From positions 24,048,520-24,112,519 of the forward strand of contig NC_052615.1 of the NCBI RefSeq assembly GCF_016545825.1: 64,000 bases of DNA. Reading direction: 5' to 3'. This DNA comes from Eucalyptus grandis. Lineage: Eukaryota > Streptophyta > Magnoliopsida > Myrtales > Myrtaceae. The position numbers and the translations under genes were made by a program. This document shows, piece after piece, positions 22,990 to 35,384 of this stretch. The notes below the pieces were generated by a model. That model was not told where the DNA came from. It was given only the letters and a program-made list of their open reading frames with translations, and did no database searches. Position 1 is the stretch's first letter, and each line of letters begins with the position of its first letter.

Positions 22990-24820
22990 GATTTTGGATG
23001 TGCTTAACTCGGTCAAATTTACTCAGATCCAAGCCTAGGTTAGTTTGTTCCATATTGATATCTGATTTTGTCATTTTTGTAATAATTTATATGTTGAATT
23101 TTGGATGAACCATTTTTCATGAAAGTTGTTCATAATTATGTGGAAAAATTTTTGTAATTTTTTCAGAATTTTTTGGATATGTTTAACTAGGTCAAAATTG
23201 CTTAGATTCGTACATAGGACAGAATGCCTTGCATTGATCTGAATTTTGTTTTGATAAAATCGAGTCCCCTAATGCGCTTATTTGGTCTCAAATCCTTCAT
23301 AAAATTTTAAATATATGATACATATGTTCAATTGATGTATTTTTTGCAAAGTCTTGACGTCGGCAAGTGAGTCAATTGCATGAGTTAAGGTTAAAATGTG
23401 TTGTAGTGGTACATAGTCTAAATGTGCATATATTTTTCTTTCTTTTTTTCATTTTTTTGCGATTTAGGCAATGACATTTAGGTTTCAAACCCCTAACAAG
23501 AAACATTCATCATTGCATGCTTTATATGTAGGATTTTTCGTAAGATTTTTGCATGTCTTGAGATAGTTGTAATCATGCACATTCTGTGAAGTTAATGCTG
23601 AAATAAAATCTTATCATATATGCATCTTACCATGCTTGTTTGAGACAATTAGAGACTAAATTTTGCGATAATGTCTTCTTGACACTTAAACTACATGTTA
23701 TAAGGTTTGAGTACATGTTCACTTCATTGCATTTGATTGTCATTTTGCATGATTAATGTGTACCTTAAGAGCACATGTTTACCTAGAAACCTTCAAGTAT
23801 TTCATCATGAATTTTGAATCATATCCTATTGTGATCGAATTGTATGACATTTTCCCATGTCTATTTAGGGTTAGATGATCACCTCAATTATTTGTCGTAT
23901 CTAATTTATATCATATGTGGATTTTTCATGCCATTTGTGCATTACATGCATGGTTTTGAGATTTATTAATGCATGTTTGTGTTCTGGCTTTTAGTTACCA
24001 ATATGCGCACCTTTAGAAATCTTGATCTTAGAGTACTAGTTTGACCTAGTTTAGACTCGAGCCCTTCTAGGAAGTCAAAAGACATACTTAGAGGTTTCCA
24101 ATGCCACTAATTTTATGCAGATCGCTCATCATTTGGACTACTTTCTATTTTTTTTCAAAATTAGATTAGAGTTTGGACATAGGATCATATTCAGACCCCT
24201 ATTTGGACAGAAATTTGATATTTTTGTTCCATTTTTCTATTAGGATTATGTACTTGACCTCCTAATAAAACTTGTTTTTTTTCATCATGTTGGCTATCTT
24301 GTGAATAAATTTTGTGATTTTTAGACTTTTTTTAATAGGATAAATCATTGTTATATTGGTTAAGTGTCCTACTGTTTTGACAATGTTCTGACAAGCTGTT
24401 GCTTGTCGTTTGATTTTTGTAAAATCATGTAGAGCTCCATTAGGAAAATTTTCTTCACAAAATTGTTTGTTATCCTGTTGTGCATGTTAGGAAATTTTGT
24501 CATCGCCAAATTGTCTTTAAGTATTGCCCAATTTTTCTGTCTTTACATGCTTGTTCTGAAATTTTCTGATATGAACATGATTACAATTGTTTAAATAAAC
24601 TTTCTAGGTTAGTTTGTGCATGAACCTAGGTCATCCCATCTTCATAAAAGTTACTCTAAATACCTAGATATTAATTGTTAAATGATTTTCGATGAATTGT
24701 CTTTCCAAATCATTTTTTTTTAAATACTTTGGTACATGTGATGTTTCCCAAAAACAATTTCTAAGAAATTCTTTTCCAAAGCTCAATTTGGCTTAAGGAA
24801 AAATCGTGGTTTAGATCATA

Positions 24821-25075
24821 TTCAAAATACCTACAATGCTTGTGAGTGCATTTATGTGAGCCCCGGGTTAGCCTTGGCAATTGAATGTGCTTCATAATCT
24901 AGATATTCCTTAATTCTAAATATTTTTAAACCTTTTTAAAATCCTGATTTGATATCGTGAATGTTACAGTTTGAATTGTATTCAAAATACTTGTGATGCT
25001 TGTGAGTGCATTTATGCAAGCCCCGAGCTAGTTTTGGCAATTGAATGCGTTTTATAGCCGAGACATCACTTTGTG
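24821..25075 (+). repeat. 160-bp direct duplication within the LTR
   Basis: 'ttcaaaatac' followed by 'gcttgtgagtgcatttatg' and a 'ttggcaattgaatg' block recurs at a 160-bp offset (24,821 and 24,981). The second copy is partial. Confidence 0.7.
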
Positions 25076-26644
25076 TCAAAAAATTTCGTATATGATTTCA
25101 AAATATGTCTTTGACACATCACACATACCCTTTATGCATTCAATCACGTCATTCATTTAGAAGTGCTTGTGTTTGCGATTGGTGCATGCTTTTGGTAATA
25201 GATGACCCGTTGACAGTTCACTTTCTCACTTGATTGGTTGGGAAACAAGGTCTAAAAGACCTGCATGCATATTTAATTTTTGCAATGCATGTGACTTTTA
25301 GATAAATGATAGGGTCAATGCATGATATCAAGGAAAAACCCCGGAATCACATAGATTGCTTGGTTAGGAGACTTATAAATGTTATTGGCCATGCGAGAAC
25401 ACAATTAGTTGATAATGGTTATAAGTCAAAAAATGGATTGGGTAGTTGTCTTAGTGGGACCCATGTATGAAAGACAAAGGCTGACCCTAAGACCCCAACA
25501 TCTGATTTTCACATTGAAATTTCTTCAAGTGATTGTTCTTGACATGAAGTATGTTTTTGTCTGTTTTTATGTGTATGTTTATCTTTTTCTATTATATGCA
25601 CCTAGTTATAGATTTCTTAGACTAGCTTTAGATTAGAACTTCAAAGGTGGAGAAAACGCAAAGACCATGGATGTCAATATCCATTCCGACCATTATCATG
25701 TACTATATATTTTTCCGATATATGACTCAGGTTCTTTTTGTTGTATAAAGCCCAACGAGTTGCAAGTTCTCTCTTCGTCTTATCTTATTTTAAATTGTGT
25801 TTCTCTTTTATATATTTTAGGATTGCGTGGTAGATTTAGAGCTTTCCTTGATAGTTTACTTACTGTTTGATAATTTTAATTCCATTGATTGCTTTTTTTT
25901 TCTCTCTCATTTTCCTTAGAAATAGATTAGTATGAAAATGACCAACCATGCATGATCACTTAGTTTAGGACCAACAATCTAAAAAATGTAAGAAGAAATA
26001 CATGGACACGTTAGGTAAACACAATATACTGTTTAGGTACCGAAAGGATGCTAATAGAAATATTGGCATAACTCAAGTCCCAGACCTCGATATCTGGTTG
26101 CGTAAGAATCAAGGGAACACTCCCCACCCTCAATGGGTTTCGAGCCAACCCCCAAAAATGAGGCTAGTGGCAACTCTCGTCTTATTTTTATGTTGTTATA
26201 AATAACTAGACCATAAAAATGAACCCATCGTGCAGGGTACGAGTTTCGATAAAACTCACCATGGTTTAGCATACTTGATGTAGGAGTATTCCAAAGGATG
26301 AAGTGATGTCATCCTTATGGGCAAAGCATACTACCGAGAGGGCTACCATGGTAAAGGTACCCTAAAATTCAATATCCACACCCAACCTTTTCTCTCGAGG
26401 TGTGTAACCTATGTGGATATGGATTGCGATACTCTGCTATCATGCAGGATACGAGCTTCGGAGAGCTCACATTCTTGTGGAGGGAACTCACAAAAGGCTT
26501 GACCCAAAAGAAGACATGACGGCGTCTTTTTGGAACGCAAACCATGAAGGAACTCTCGTGATCGAGTACTCTTAAACCAAACCTTTTCCCCCATTTCCTT
26601 TTCTTGGCGAGAGGGTTCAAGGGCAGCAAGATCAAGTCGCGACA

Positions 26645-28870
26645 CTTTTCTAGCAACAAGAAGAGCCCTTATTAATGTACACCAAGGGAAGTTGATTTTT
26701 AGAGTTCAGGATGATCTTGTTTCCTTTAATTTTTTAAGGCAATGATATATCCCTATGATGATGATTCTTGTTTTAGAATTGAGACAATTGACAATTAGTG
26801 AACTAGGTTTTTCAACAAAATATTTTTGAAGATCCACTTGAAGTATGTCTAGTTCGACCAAGGGACAAAGAAATTGAGAATGAGGAGATAAAAGACTACG
26901 CAAATTTTATGGAGACAATTCCACCATATTCAAGGCGAAAGACAATTAAGTTTGAGGAGTTGGGATAACACATAATAAAGCCTAAACCATCAATTGAAGA
27001 GCTTCCAATTCTTGAACTCAAACCCTTATCTTCTCATTTGAAATATGCTCATTTAAATGGAGTTTCTTCTTTACTAGTAATTATATCTTCTTCTTTGACA
27101 TATTTAATGGAGGTGAAACTGCTCAGAGTGTTGAGAGAGCATAAGGGTGCAATTGGATGGAAAATAGTTGATAATAAGAGAATTAACCATTCACTTTGCG
27201 TGCACAAAATTTTGATGGAAGAACAATACAAGTCCACTATCCAACCTCAAAGGTGTTTGAACTTGAAGATGCAAGAAGTAGTGAAAGCTAACGTAATTAA
27301 GCTACTTGATGCAGGGATCATCTATCCTATCTCTAATAGTTCCTGGGCAAGTCCTATGCAAGTTGTGCCGAAGAAAGAAGGCATGACTGTTCAGAAAAAC
27401 AACAATAATGAATTGATTCCAATTAGAACATTTATTGGGTGGGGTGTGTGTGTATGGGTTACAAAAAATTGAATGATGCCACTAGAAAAATTCACTTTCC
27501 TTAACCATTTATTGATCAAATGTTGAAAAGACTTCTAGGACATGAGTTTTATTACTTTCTTGATGGATTTTTCAGGTATAATCAAATTCTTATTACACCA
27601 GAAGATCAAGAGAAAAAGACTTTCACTTGCCTCTATGGTACCTTTACTTTTAGAATAATGCATCTTGGTCTTTGTAATATACCAGCTACTTTTCAAATAT
27701 GCATGATAGCTATTATGGTTGAAAAACATATTGAGATTTTCATGGATGATTTTCCATTTTTGTCTTATCATTTGATTCATGCTTAAATAATTTTTCTTTG
27801 GTCTTATAAAGATGTGAGGAGACTAACCTTGTTTTGAATTGGAAAAAGTGTCACTTTTTGGTGCAAAAATGAATAGTACTTAGGCATAAAATATCCGGAA
27901 ATGGAATCAAAGCTGATTAAGCCTTTAAACAAAATTATTGTGAGTAAATTATTTGATATTTGGGGTATTGATTTAATGGGACCCTTTACACCTTCTTATG
28001 GGAATTTATACATTTTAGTGGTTGTGGCTGTGGAGTATATGCCTAAGATAGTAGAAATCGTAACATTGCATTGCCAATAAATAATGTTAAGGTTGTAGTC
28101 AAATTCTTGAAAAAGATATCTTTACTCGATTCGGCACTCCTAAGGCAATCATAAGTGATAGGAAACACATTTTTACAACAAACAGTTTGAAGCACTTTTG
28201 AATAAGAATGGAGTCACCCATAAGGTCACAACCCCATATCATCCTTAAATTAGTGGTCAAATAGAGATTTCAAATAGGGAAATTAAGAGCATTTTAGAAA
28301 TAACAGTGAATGCCACTAGGAAAGATTTGTCAATGAAACTTCATGATGCCTTTTGGGTTTATAGGACAGTGTTCAAAAACCCAATTGGGTGTCTCCTTTT
28401 AGGCTTGTGTTTAGGAAGGCTTATCACTTACTAATGGAATAAAGCATATTGGGCATTAAAATTTTTGAATTTTGATATGCAATCTGCGGGTGAAGAAAAA
28501 TTGTTACAACTGAAGGAATTGGATGAATTTTGCAATGAGGCCAATGAAAATTCTAAGTTATAAAAAAAAAAAATGGCATGACAAGAAAATATTCAAAAGA
28601 GAGTTCAAAATTGGTCAAAAAAATTTACTTTATAACTCTCTTCTTAAACTTTTTCTATGAAAGTTACGGTCTCGATGGTCTGGTCCTTTTATAATCACAC
28701 AAGTATTCTCATACGGAATAATTAAAATTGCGCATGATACCGGGGGCACATTCAAGGTGAATGGTTAATGTTTGAAGTCGTACTTCGAAGGTGATTACAA
28801 CAAGTAGAAGACCACCATTGAACTTCATCCTCTAAGATAGTTTGGCTGAAAACTATAAAACAAGTGCTTC
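26645..28870 (+). pseudogene. Athila-like Ty3/gypsy pol remnant
   Basis: From about 26,980 the reading PSIEELPILELKPL, LRVLREHKGAIGW and LLDAGIIYPISNSSWASP matches the Athila-type RT N-terminus. After a frameshift near 27,455, a palm segment (27,520-27,786) carries LDGFFRYNQI and an intact FMDD active site. Further pieces at about 27,930-28,520 show integrase: WGIDLMGPF with the first Asp, a TRFGTP block with the second Asp in IISD, and [11 protein letters not shown] with Glu. The C-terminal region (28,500-28,800) has LNFDMQSAGEEKL and FKVNG. RNase H and most of the connection domain are missing (about 27,790-27,920). Stops and frameshifts are abundant, so nothing can be translated. The upstream part of this element may lie left of the window, with the Tat-like element inserted into it. 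Confidence 0.8.
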
Positions 28871-29237
28871 TTAGAGGCAACCTAATCATTTTCATTATGT
28901 TTCTTCATTTATACTTAAGTTTATTTTTCACAAAAAAAAAAAAGACAAAAAAGATTAATTTTTCTTTATTTTATCTAGGTTAATTTTCTTTCTAGAGGAA
29001 CTACATTCCAGGAGTTTAGTCATCAAGGCCATCATTAGACACAACTTACAACAAGGGAAGTCTTCTTGTTCCTATTTTTCCTTTTCATATTGAGGCAATC
29101 CTTTATTCAAGCTTGGGGGAGATAAAAAAATTTCCTAAATCTTTTTTTTTTTTTTACTATGATTGTATTTGTTGTTGTGAATTTTTGCAATTCTTAGGAA
29201 AATGTAAATTTTGTTCGAACTTGCAACTAAGGCTAAT
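28871..29237 (+). other. Post-pol tail of the Athila-like remnant
   Basis: AT-rich DNA containing 'caagcttgggggaga', the kind of sequence that follows pol in Athila elements, and two poly(T)/poly(A) runs. No gene was seen. It ends where the reversed LTR fragment begins. Confidence 0.45.
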
Positions 29238-31025
29238 TAGGGATTTGGTGGTTAGTTAGATTAGATTAGTGATTTAATTATTCAATTATGCATATTAGGT
29301 GGTTAGATTAGATAAATTAAGGGCTAGATAAGTTATACTATTTATCTAGATAGGTTCGGAAATTTTTTAGGCTCGTTTAGGCGATTAGATTAGCGTTTCC
29401 GGCCTAAGTTACTATTTATTGCATTTAAATTGAATTATTTAATTAATTTTGGAATTTATTTAATTAGTTAATATTTTTCGGAAATTATATCGGGATAATC
29501 GGTGATCGGAATTTCGTGCTGATTGCAATGATATGCTTAGTTTCTACAATTGAGTGTTAAATTGTGCAAATTAAGTGGTGATTGTAATTTTGAGTATTTA
29601 ATTCAAAATTTGGAAATTTTGGTAATTATTTAGAAAATACCAAGTGTCAGGTTTGGACACCGAAAATGGTTTTAAATATTATATCTAATAGTGGGATTTG
29701 AAAAGGAAATATTGGTTTTTCTTGTTCAAATTGATTGTGTACCCACACACAATTATTTTTACCGTGTGTTTTTAATACAAAGAAAATGAACCAAGTATGT
29801 TATTTTAATTAGGACATTTGGATGCAAAGCATGATGTCTTGGTCGAGAATTAGATGGGTGCATGAATGGTTATGAGAACCTGATCCAAGCTGTTGAGCTG
29901 GACATGCCCTTATACGGGATGCCTTACCAATGGATGTTGGTCATAGTAGAGATTGGACCAATGCTCCTTTATGGAAATCCGTCGACGTAGTGATGTTGCC
30001 ATGCTCGGTGAGGCGAGACGATGCATGGCTATGCCAGAAGACTGCCGAACTTCGAGTAAGCCGTGCCCATGTGTAGATGTGATTAACAATTGGGACGCAT
30101 GCGAAGTGAAATTGACGCGCCGGATTATGGAACAAAATTGTGTGGCATGAAATGGAACGTTCATAACGATTTAGTCTTATAATCGGGACCCCTTGTGTTT
30201 ATTGAGATGAAAGTGATGTCATTCCAATTGTTTGAGTTTGATTATCACATATGGTTGGGTATATAAACTGTGCTAACATGCAGGAAGAATCTGAGACATG
30301 ACAAGTCTCTGTGATTGTGTGGCTACATGGTTAGGACGCCCTTAGGCGTATTTCCTTCCTAGTTGGAGTTTAGGGGGTAGACTTATTGAGACATTGTCTT
30401 ACCCCGTCGTGGGCTTAATATTTTCAAGTCCTTATATGGCAATTCCTTCAGAACGTTTCGAATAGCCGTGGGCTATTACTGAGCGGGGGATAGATGTTCG
30501 AATCCCCGATAGTCACTGGGTCTATGAATTGATCATGACTACCGTCTAGGTCGACAAGGGCCTACCTAAGAGAGTATCTCATCAATTCAGGGCATGGTTC
30601 TGCCATGGACTCAATGAATACAAGGTGGGTCCCCTCTAGGGTTTTGAGATTCCCGCAGTGGTTGTCAATGCCACTTTTAGCGAGGGTGCAGCTAACCCTC
30701 TTGATGGATCTGTAGAGGACCCGGTGCCCTCGGAGCCGGTGGAATCGAAGGATCGGTGAACATGTCCGACTAGTAAGTCGTGGGACAGTTCCTTTTTGAA
30801 AGTCAATCTTTTGTAGACCTTTGTTTATAATCTCAGTTTGTTTATAAAGATGTTTGGTTTGATGTGATTGTCCTGCTTTCCTATCCCATGATGTTTGTTG
30901 TCAGGGGTGTTTAATTCGCTTCCGCATGTGCAATAAAAAGAATGGGTTGGTGATGCGTCCTAGGATGTCGTATTTTTTATCAACCACCGAGGGATGGGCA
31001 CATGCTCGAGGATCAGGGCATTACA
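29238..31025 (-). mobile_element. Reversed 5' portion of an LTR related to 207-3488
   Basis: Read on the minus strand it starts at 31,025 with TGTAATGCCCTGATCCTCGAG-like sequence, the decayed TGT(T/C)ACGCCCTG start. It later carries 'cattgcaatcagcacgaaat' and 'atgcataattgaataatta', both present at 1,300-1,560. It stops abruptly at about 29,238 against the Athila remnant, so about 1.8 kb of the LTR is present and the 3' part is lost. Confidence 0.8.
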
Positions 31026-31079
31026 TCATCTATGTATTTTCCTCGGTTATAGCTCAACGCAAAGTGTTTACAAATGTTT

Positions 31080-31480
31080 CAACTTGTTTAGCAAACTTCT
31101 CTTTATCTCTTGTCATGTTGTGTTTGAAGAACATATTTTCCCTTACGCCACCCTCAGTTAGTCCGTTTCGCATCCCCTGGCTCCACCTTCAGCCTTCTGT
31201 CTAGTTTCCCATACATTTCTCAGATATTGTCCTACATGGTTTTCGAGTCTTCAGTTGGTGGGAGCCTGGCGACGATCTCAGGACTCAAGCAATTTCTGAT
31301 CCAAGTCCACACGAGCTGATTTCATTTGCACTAGTACAGCTACAATCGTTCAGTGGTCAAAAGTCCTACGGTTCCATCAAGGAACCCATCTTTATCCTTC
31401 GTCACCAATGCTTGCCAAAAGTCTTGAGCCCATGCTGTATAGTTGTTCGGTCCAGTGAATTTTTTTTTTTGTTCAAACAA
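31080..31480 (-). pseudogene. Ty1/copia gag fragment
   Basis: The minus strand reads FTGPNNYTAWAQDFWQAL, then KDKDGFLDGTV, and after a frameshift WTWIRNCLSPEIVARLPPTE, then MYGKLDRRLKVE with stops. This is the N-terminal and central part of the plant copia gag polyprotein, where a G-x-NY-x2-W motif is followed by a W-I-x-N-x-L-x-P-E-I helix. A T run interrupts it at 31,460. No RT, integrase or LTR of this element was identified next to it. Confidence 0.7.
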
Positions 31481-32458
31481 TCTAGTGAGTTGTAAGGTGA
31501 TGATCTGCAGTTCTAGACCGTTGGCCGGTGAAATGTACTAAGGTCCAAACGGCCACTGCCAGCTGAAAGAACGTAGGGCATGATCCTAAGTTGGAAACCG
31601 AGTTGATACCATAGGTAGGGATTTGTTCCCAGACCCACTAGATTCGGCTCTGGTCTCTGGCTCAATGACATCCAGCTTGGCCCATCTCTATTGGGCTGGG
31701 CTCCTAGACCTGGTGCTCCTCCTTCTCCTAGTGGACCATGTTGGGCCCATGATTGTTTGGCCCAGCGGCCCATTGACCTTGAACAAGAAACCAGTGGACC
31801 GGTGGCCACTGGACCGGGCCATGATACTGAATCGGAACAGGAGTGGAAACGACGGGATGTTGAGCAGAAAATATCTCCCATGCAGTCGGGTCTGCTTGAT
31901 CCGACGTTTGATTTCGAGGTGAGTGAGATTCCTCCGTCACAGATTTTTAGTGTTTAAGTTTCATGGGATGATATCAGTTGCACGTGGATTCCTACTCGGT
32001 GGACTAATTTTTGTTTTGCAGATTGTATTTCGCAACAACAAAAAACTTAGAGGGAAAGAATAACAGGAGGCAATCCTGAAGACTTTGCACAATGAGAGTC
32101 GCAAATGAATTCCTACCATGGGCTGATTTGTTTTGCAGGAAAAGAGTCGCAACAACAAATTCAGGGACAGGGCAGAGGCAAATCCAGAGACACGGAAGCT
32201 TGGCCAGGAAGAAACGATGCTCCGATTCCATGACAGAAGATGAAAATATTGGAGAAGGATTGTTATCATATTTCTCTATATCAATGTACATGTATTACAA
32301 ATCCTTTATAATGGAAGAACAAAAAAATAGGAAAAAAATATACAAGATAGCATTTTCCTAATCAATAGTCTGTATATTTGATTTTACGGATTGATTGAAT
32401 CAAATCATTTACAATTAGAACAATTAATATAAAAGCGTATCTCCAAGAGTACCTCCAA
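31481..32458. other. Unassigned stretch between copia relic and CER1-like copy 1
   Basis: The DNA at 31,640-31,830 is relatively GC-rich with repeated 'ggcccat/gggctgg' words, then AT-rich. Open frames of about 100 codons on both strands have no recognisable domain and overlap each other. CER1 exon 1 was searched for by eye and not found. Confidence 0.4.
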
Positions 32459-32686
32459 CAACAATCATTGATCACATAGATCCCGTGAATTATACATAGC
32501 TTGATCTCATGTATGATGGACTACTATAATTGTGTCCAATTCATAGATCCCGTCCTGGGAGGAATATTTCCTCGCCTTATGGCCAAACATAGTGCTACAT
32601 TGGACTCTGTTTGAAAATGTGAGAACGTGGGTGGTGGCTATCAACAACCATGTACTCAAATCTATCTCGCCCATGCTTGTCCGGCG

Positions 32687-32820
32687 GTTGAGCAGAATAG
32701 GCGACGTGGCAAGTGTCTCTAGGATGCCAGAATAGATGAGCAATGAGCAGGTAGTTGAGCAGATGGGCGACGTAGCACGCGTCTCTAGGATGCTAGAATA
32801 GATGAGCAATGAGCAATTGG
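32687..32820 (+). repeat. 67-bp tandem duplication in pseudogene intron 1
   Basis: 'gttgagcaga' to 'gatgagcaatgagca' occurs twice at a 67-bp offset (32,687 and 32,754). The intact gene has this segment once, at about 39,950-40,012. Confidence 0.85.
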
Positions 32821-35045
32821 TCGATATTGCAAGCTTTGTAGGGGCACGTGCTCAAAAGGTAGGGCAACAAAATATTCTTATAAAGCAACTTTCTTGAAAG
32901 CATCAAGGCAACTTCTTAGGACCATTCGTTCTTTCTTTATTTATTTTTTTTGTTACTAAAATCCTGGGATCATTCGTTGTCACCCCTGTGTCTCGCATTT
33001 AATTTTCAATTGATAAGACTGATCATCTGTCATAAAGACAGCTCTTCTGTCCCCTCTCCGTGTGCCGTACCCGGTGTTGGCTCCTTGGGTGGTCCACAGC
33101 ACTTACGTCTTCGTCAATAGAAATGGAAGAGAGAGGAACTTGCCCAAGTTCCTGATATTTCCGTTTTTGCTACGGAGGATAGACCCCAACCAAATTTGGA
33201 TAACTGTGTCTCGGTACCGCAACGCCGGAGGGAATGGCAGGATCGTTGACAAGGGCATTGATTTTGAGCAGGTCGACCGAGAACCGGACTGGTCAGTCTC
33301 TTCATCCCACATAACCATCTTCTTTTCCATCCCCCAACAACATTTATTCCTTTTTTGCGCAACAGGGATCAGAAAGATCATTAAAGATCGTTTACTTTTG
33401 TGTGCAACCCCTTTTTTTTGGAGTTTCTTCAACCATAACAAGGGGGACCACAACAAGAATTTATCGAGTTGATAATATTAACAAAAAGAGAAAAATGAAA
33501 AGGGCCCTTACTTTAGTACATGGATATATAAGTTTTTGTGCTCGCATGTCTCATCACGCAAACTGATGAATTCACTTAAAATCATTGATTTGGAATACCA
33601 ACTTTTGTTTTTGGGCAAAAAGAACTCAGTTCACTAACCCCTATTCTTTCAATTCCTGGCTACTCATTTCTTTCCTCTTTCTCATTGGAACATATGAGTT
33701 TTTGATTGAAAAAATTGAAAGCATCGACCATGTTCTGCCTTGTCGACATGTCTTGTCTATGCATTAGCATCGTTAATCACATTCTGTTACCAAGTTGCAT
33801 GTATGAAAATTTTAATGGCGAGTCTACTCTTCTCTTTTAAGTAAAAATTTCTTTGAGATCCTTTGAAAAGTTGGGATATCCACCTTCCAATGACTTATTT
33901 TGTCTTTTTTTTTTTTTTGGTTATTTTGTAATTTATTTTTTGGCCCAGCTATGTTCTCTTTTCATTTGTTCTTTGCCTCTTGGAAAGTTTTATCAAATGG
34001 AATAGTTTAACAACAACACTATAGTATTTAATTTAAGTACGTTTTCGCTGCAAAATTGGATGCACCGCTTAACCGGTTTTTAGGGAAAAACTTATGGTGG
34101 AGCGTGCTCCATCTCAATTGGGAGAGTGACAGAGCCGTTTTCTTCTCATTTCCCTTTCTTATTTGTCAAAGCCAAAGAAAAGAATATCTTCTCGTCATTT
34201 CTTCTTTGCCACATCACCAATCTTGCTCGCCTCTTAAACATGCCACATCAAAGACTTCTCTCCTATTTAGCCGTGATTTATGAGTAAAATTGATAATATG
34301 TTTCTATTTGTGATTATTAATTTTTTTCGCAAATTTAACTTTGTCAACAATAAGCGAAATAATAGTCATTTTTAAAATTTAATAAATGTCTTCAATGATA
34401 TCAATGATTTCTTTTGAGATAGTGATAATATTCTTTTATTTTTAATTATCTATGTTGTGGTATTCAATTTGCTATAGAATTATTTATTTCCTTATGTTGA
34501 TTTTCTTTCTTCATATTTATAAAATCTAACCAAGCAAGGGTTTCCAATTTTATTTTCTCAAGAAAACCGGTTGAACAGGTCAGGTGGTTTTCTTGAGAAA
34601 ATTAGTGGTGGACAAGCCACCGTTATCTTTAATGTGTCACAGTGACCGTGAGCTTCTCATTCCCAAAAAATTATTATAGCCTATCCGTGTGTTTTTCTTC
34701 AAATAAGTCTTGCTATTTCATGGAATGAACTAATATAGTAATTGTCAGGCATTTCATTTTATTTTTTTTCGTTTAATTTGTTTAAACATTGTATACGGAC
34801 GACCAAATACTGTTCAATGGATTAATCTTCTACATCGGGGCGATGACTCTCGCCGGAGGTTCTCGCTTGCCGATGTGAAGATCCGACGGTGTAATAACCA
34901 CAGCTTTGCTTCATATGGGGCCGGTGGGGTTCCTCTACTACAGGCTTCACAAGGCAATTCACCATCACTATACTTCCGCTATCATTCTCACCATCTCCTC
35001 CATCGTCACTGAGTCTATTACCTGTAAGAAGTCATCACCTGTATT

Positions 35046-35078
35046 TTGCTCCTCTCTCTCTCTCTCTCTCTCTCTCCC
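35046..35078. repeat. (CT)n microsatellite in pseudogene intron 3
   Basis: It corresponds to the longer (CT)n tract at 41,563-41,613 in the intact gene, so the repeat predates the duplication. Confidence 0.9.
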
Positions 35079-35384
35079 GCCCGCTTAGTTACATGTGAGG
35101 ATCTTAATCTCAAATGCACGAAGTTTACAATTGAAAGTAGGATATGTTAAATGCTATACACGTATCCTAGTGTCCATCCAACTCCTCAGGTGTTCATGAT
35201 GCTCATGTGATATGTATGCAAGTGTTCCTTTTCTTGTGAGTATATTGAGCCATGTGATCCAACAGTTCACCTAGCTTTGTCTTATTACACAGAATTCGTT
35301 TCTAAAGCGAGACCATCATACTTTTATTGGTTATATATAGAGATTAATCTTTGCTTCTATTATTATGTTTAGGTAACTTAAACA

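Larger units (their letters stand above)
22425..26644 (+). mobile_element. 3' LTR of the Tat/Ogre-like element, main part
   Basis: Its last 1.4 kb (25,238-26,644) matches the 5' LTR parts 1-206 and 3489-4628, and both end in GCGACA. The upstream 2.8 kb has no counterpart in the window because the 5' LTR is cut by the left edge, so its assignment to this LTR is inferred. With 14,177-14,334 the LTR would be about 4.4 kb, within the range for Tat/Ogre LTRs. No coding potential was seen. It carries a (TA)n tract and a 160-bp duplication. Confidence 0.6.
32459..35376 (+). pseudogene. CER1-like pseudogene 1 (exons 2 and 3 only)
   Basis: This is a 5'- and 3'-truncated copy of the intact gene at 39,313. 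It contains part of intron 1 (from 32,459), exon 2 (33,068-33,291), intron 2, exon 3 (34,797-35,023) and part of intron 3 up to 35,376. Exon 2 is open and keeps VLAPWVVHSTYVF and IVDKGIDFEQVDRE. Damage is clear: the exon 2 acceptor reads CG for AG, the exon 3 acceptor reads AC for AG, a TGG codon in exon 3 is TGA (34,876-34,878), and losses of 4 and 2 bases scramble the segment that should hold the HSHHH iron-binding box. Exon 1 and exons 4-10 are absent. An LTR fragment adjoins its right end. Introns are also similar to those of the intact gene, so this is a genomic duplication, not a processed copy. Confidence 0.9.

Noticed and set aside
34906..35088. 60-codon frame as a small gene
   Set aside because: It is the frameshifted part of exon 3 of CER1-like pseudogene 1 running into the (CT)n tract.
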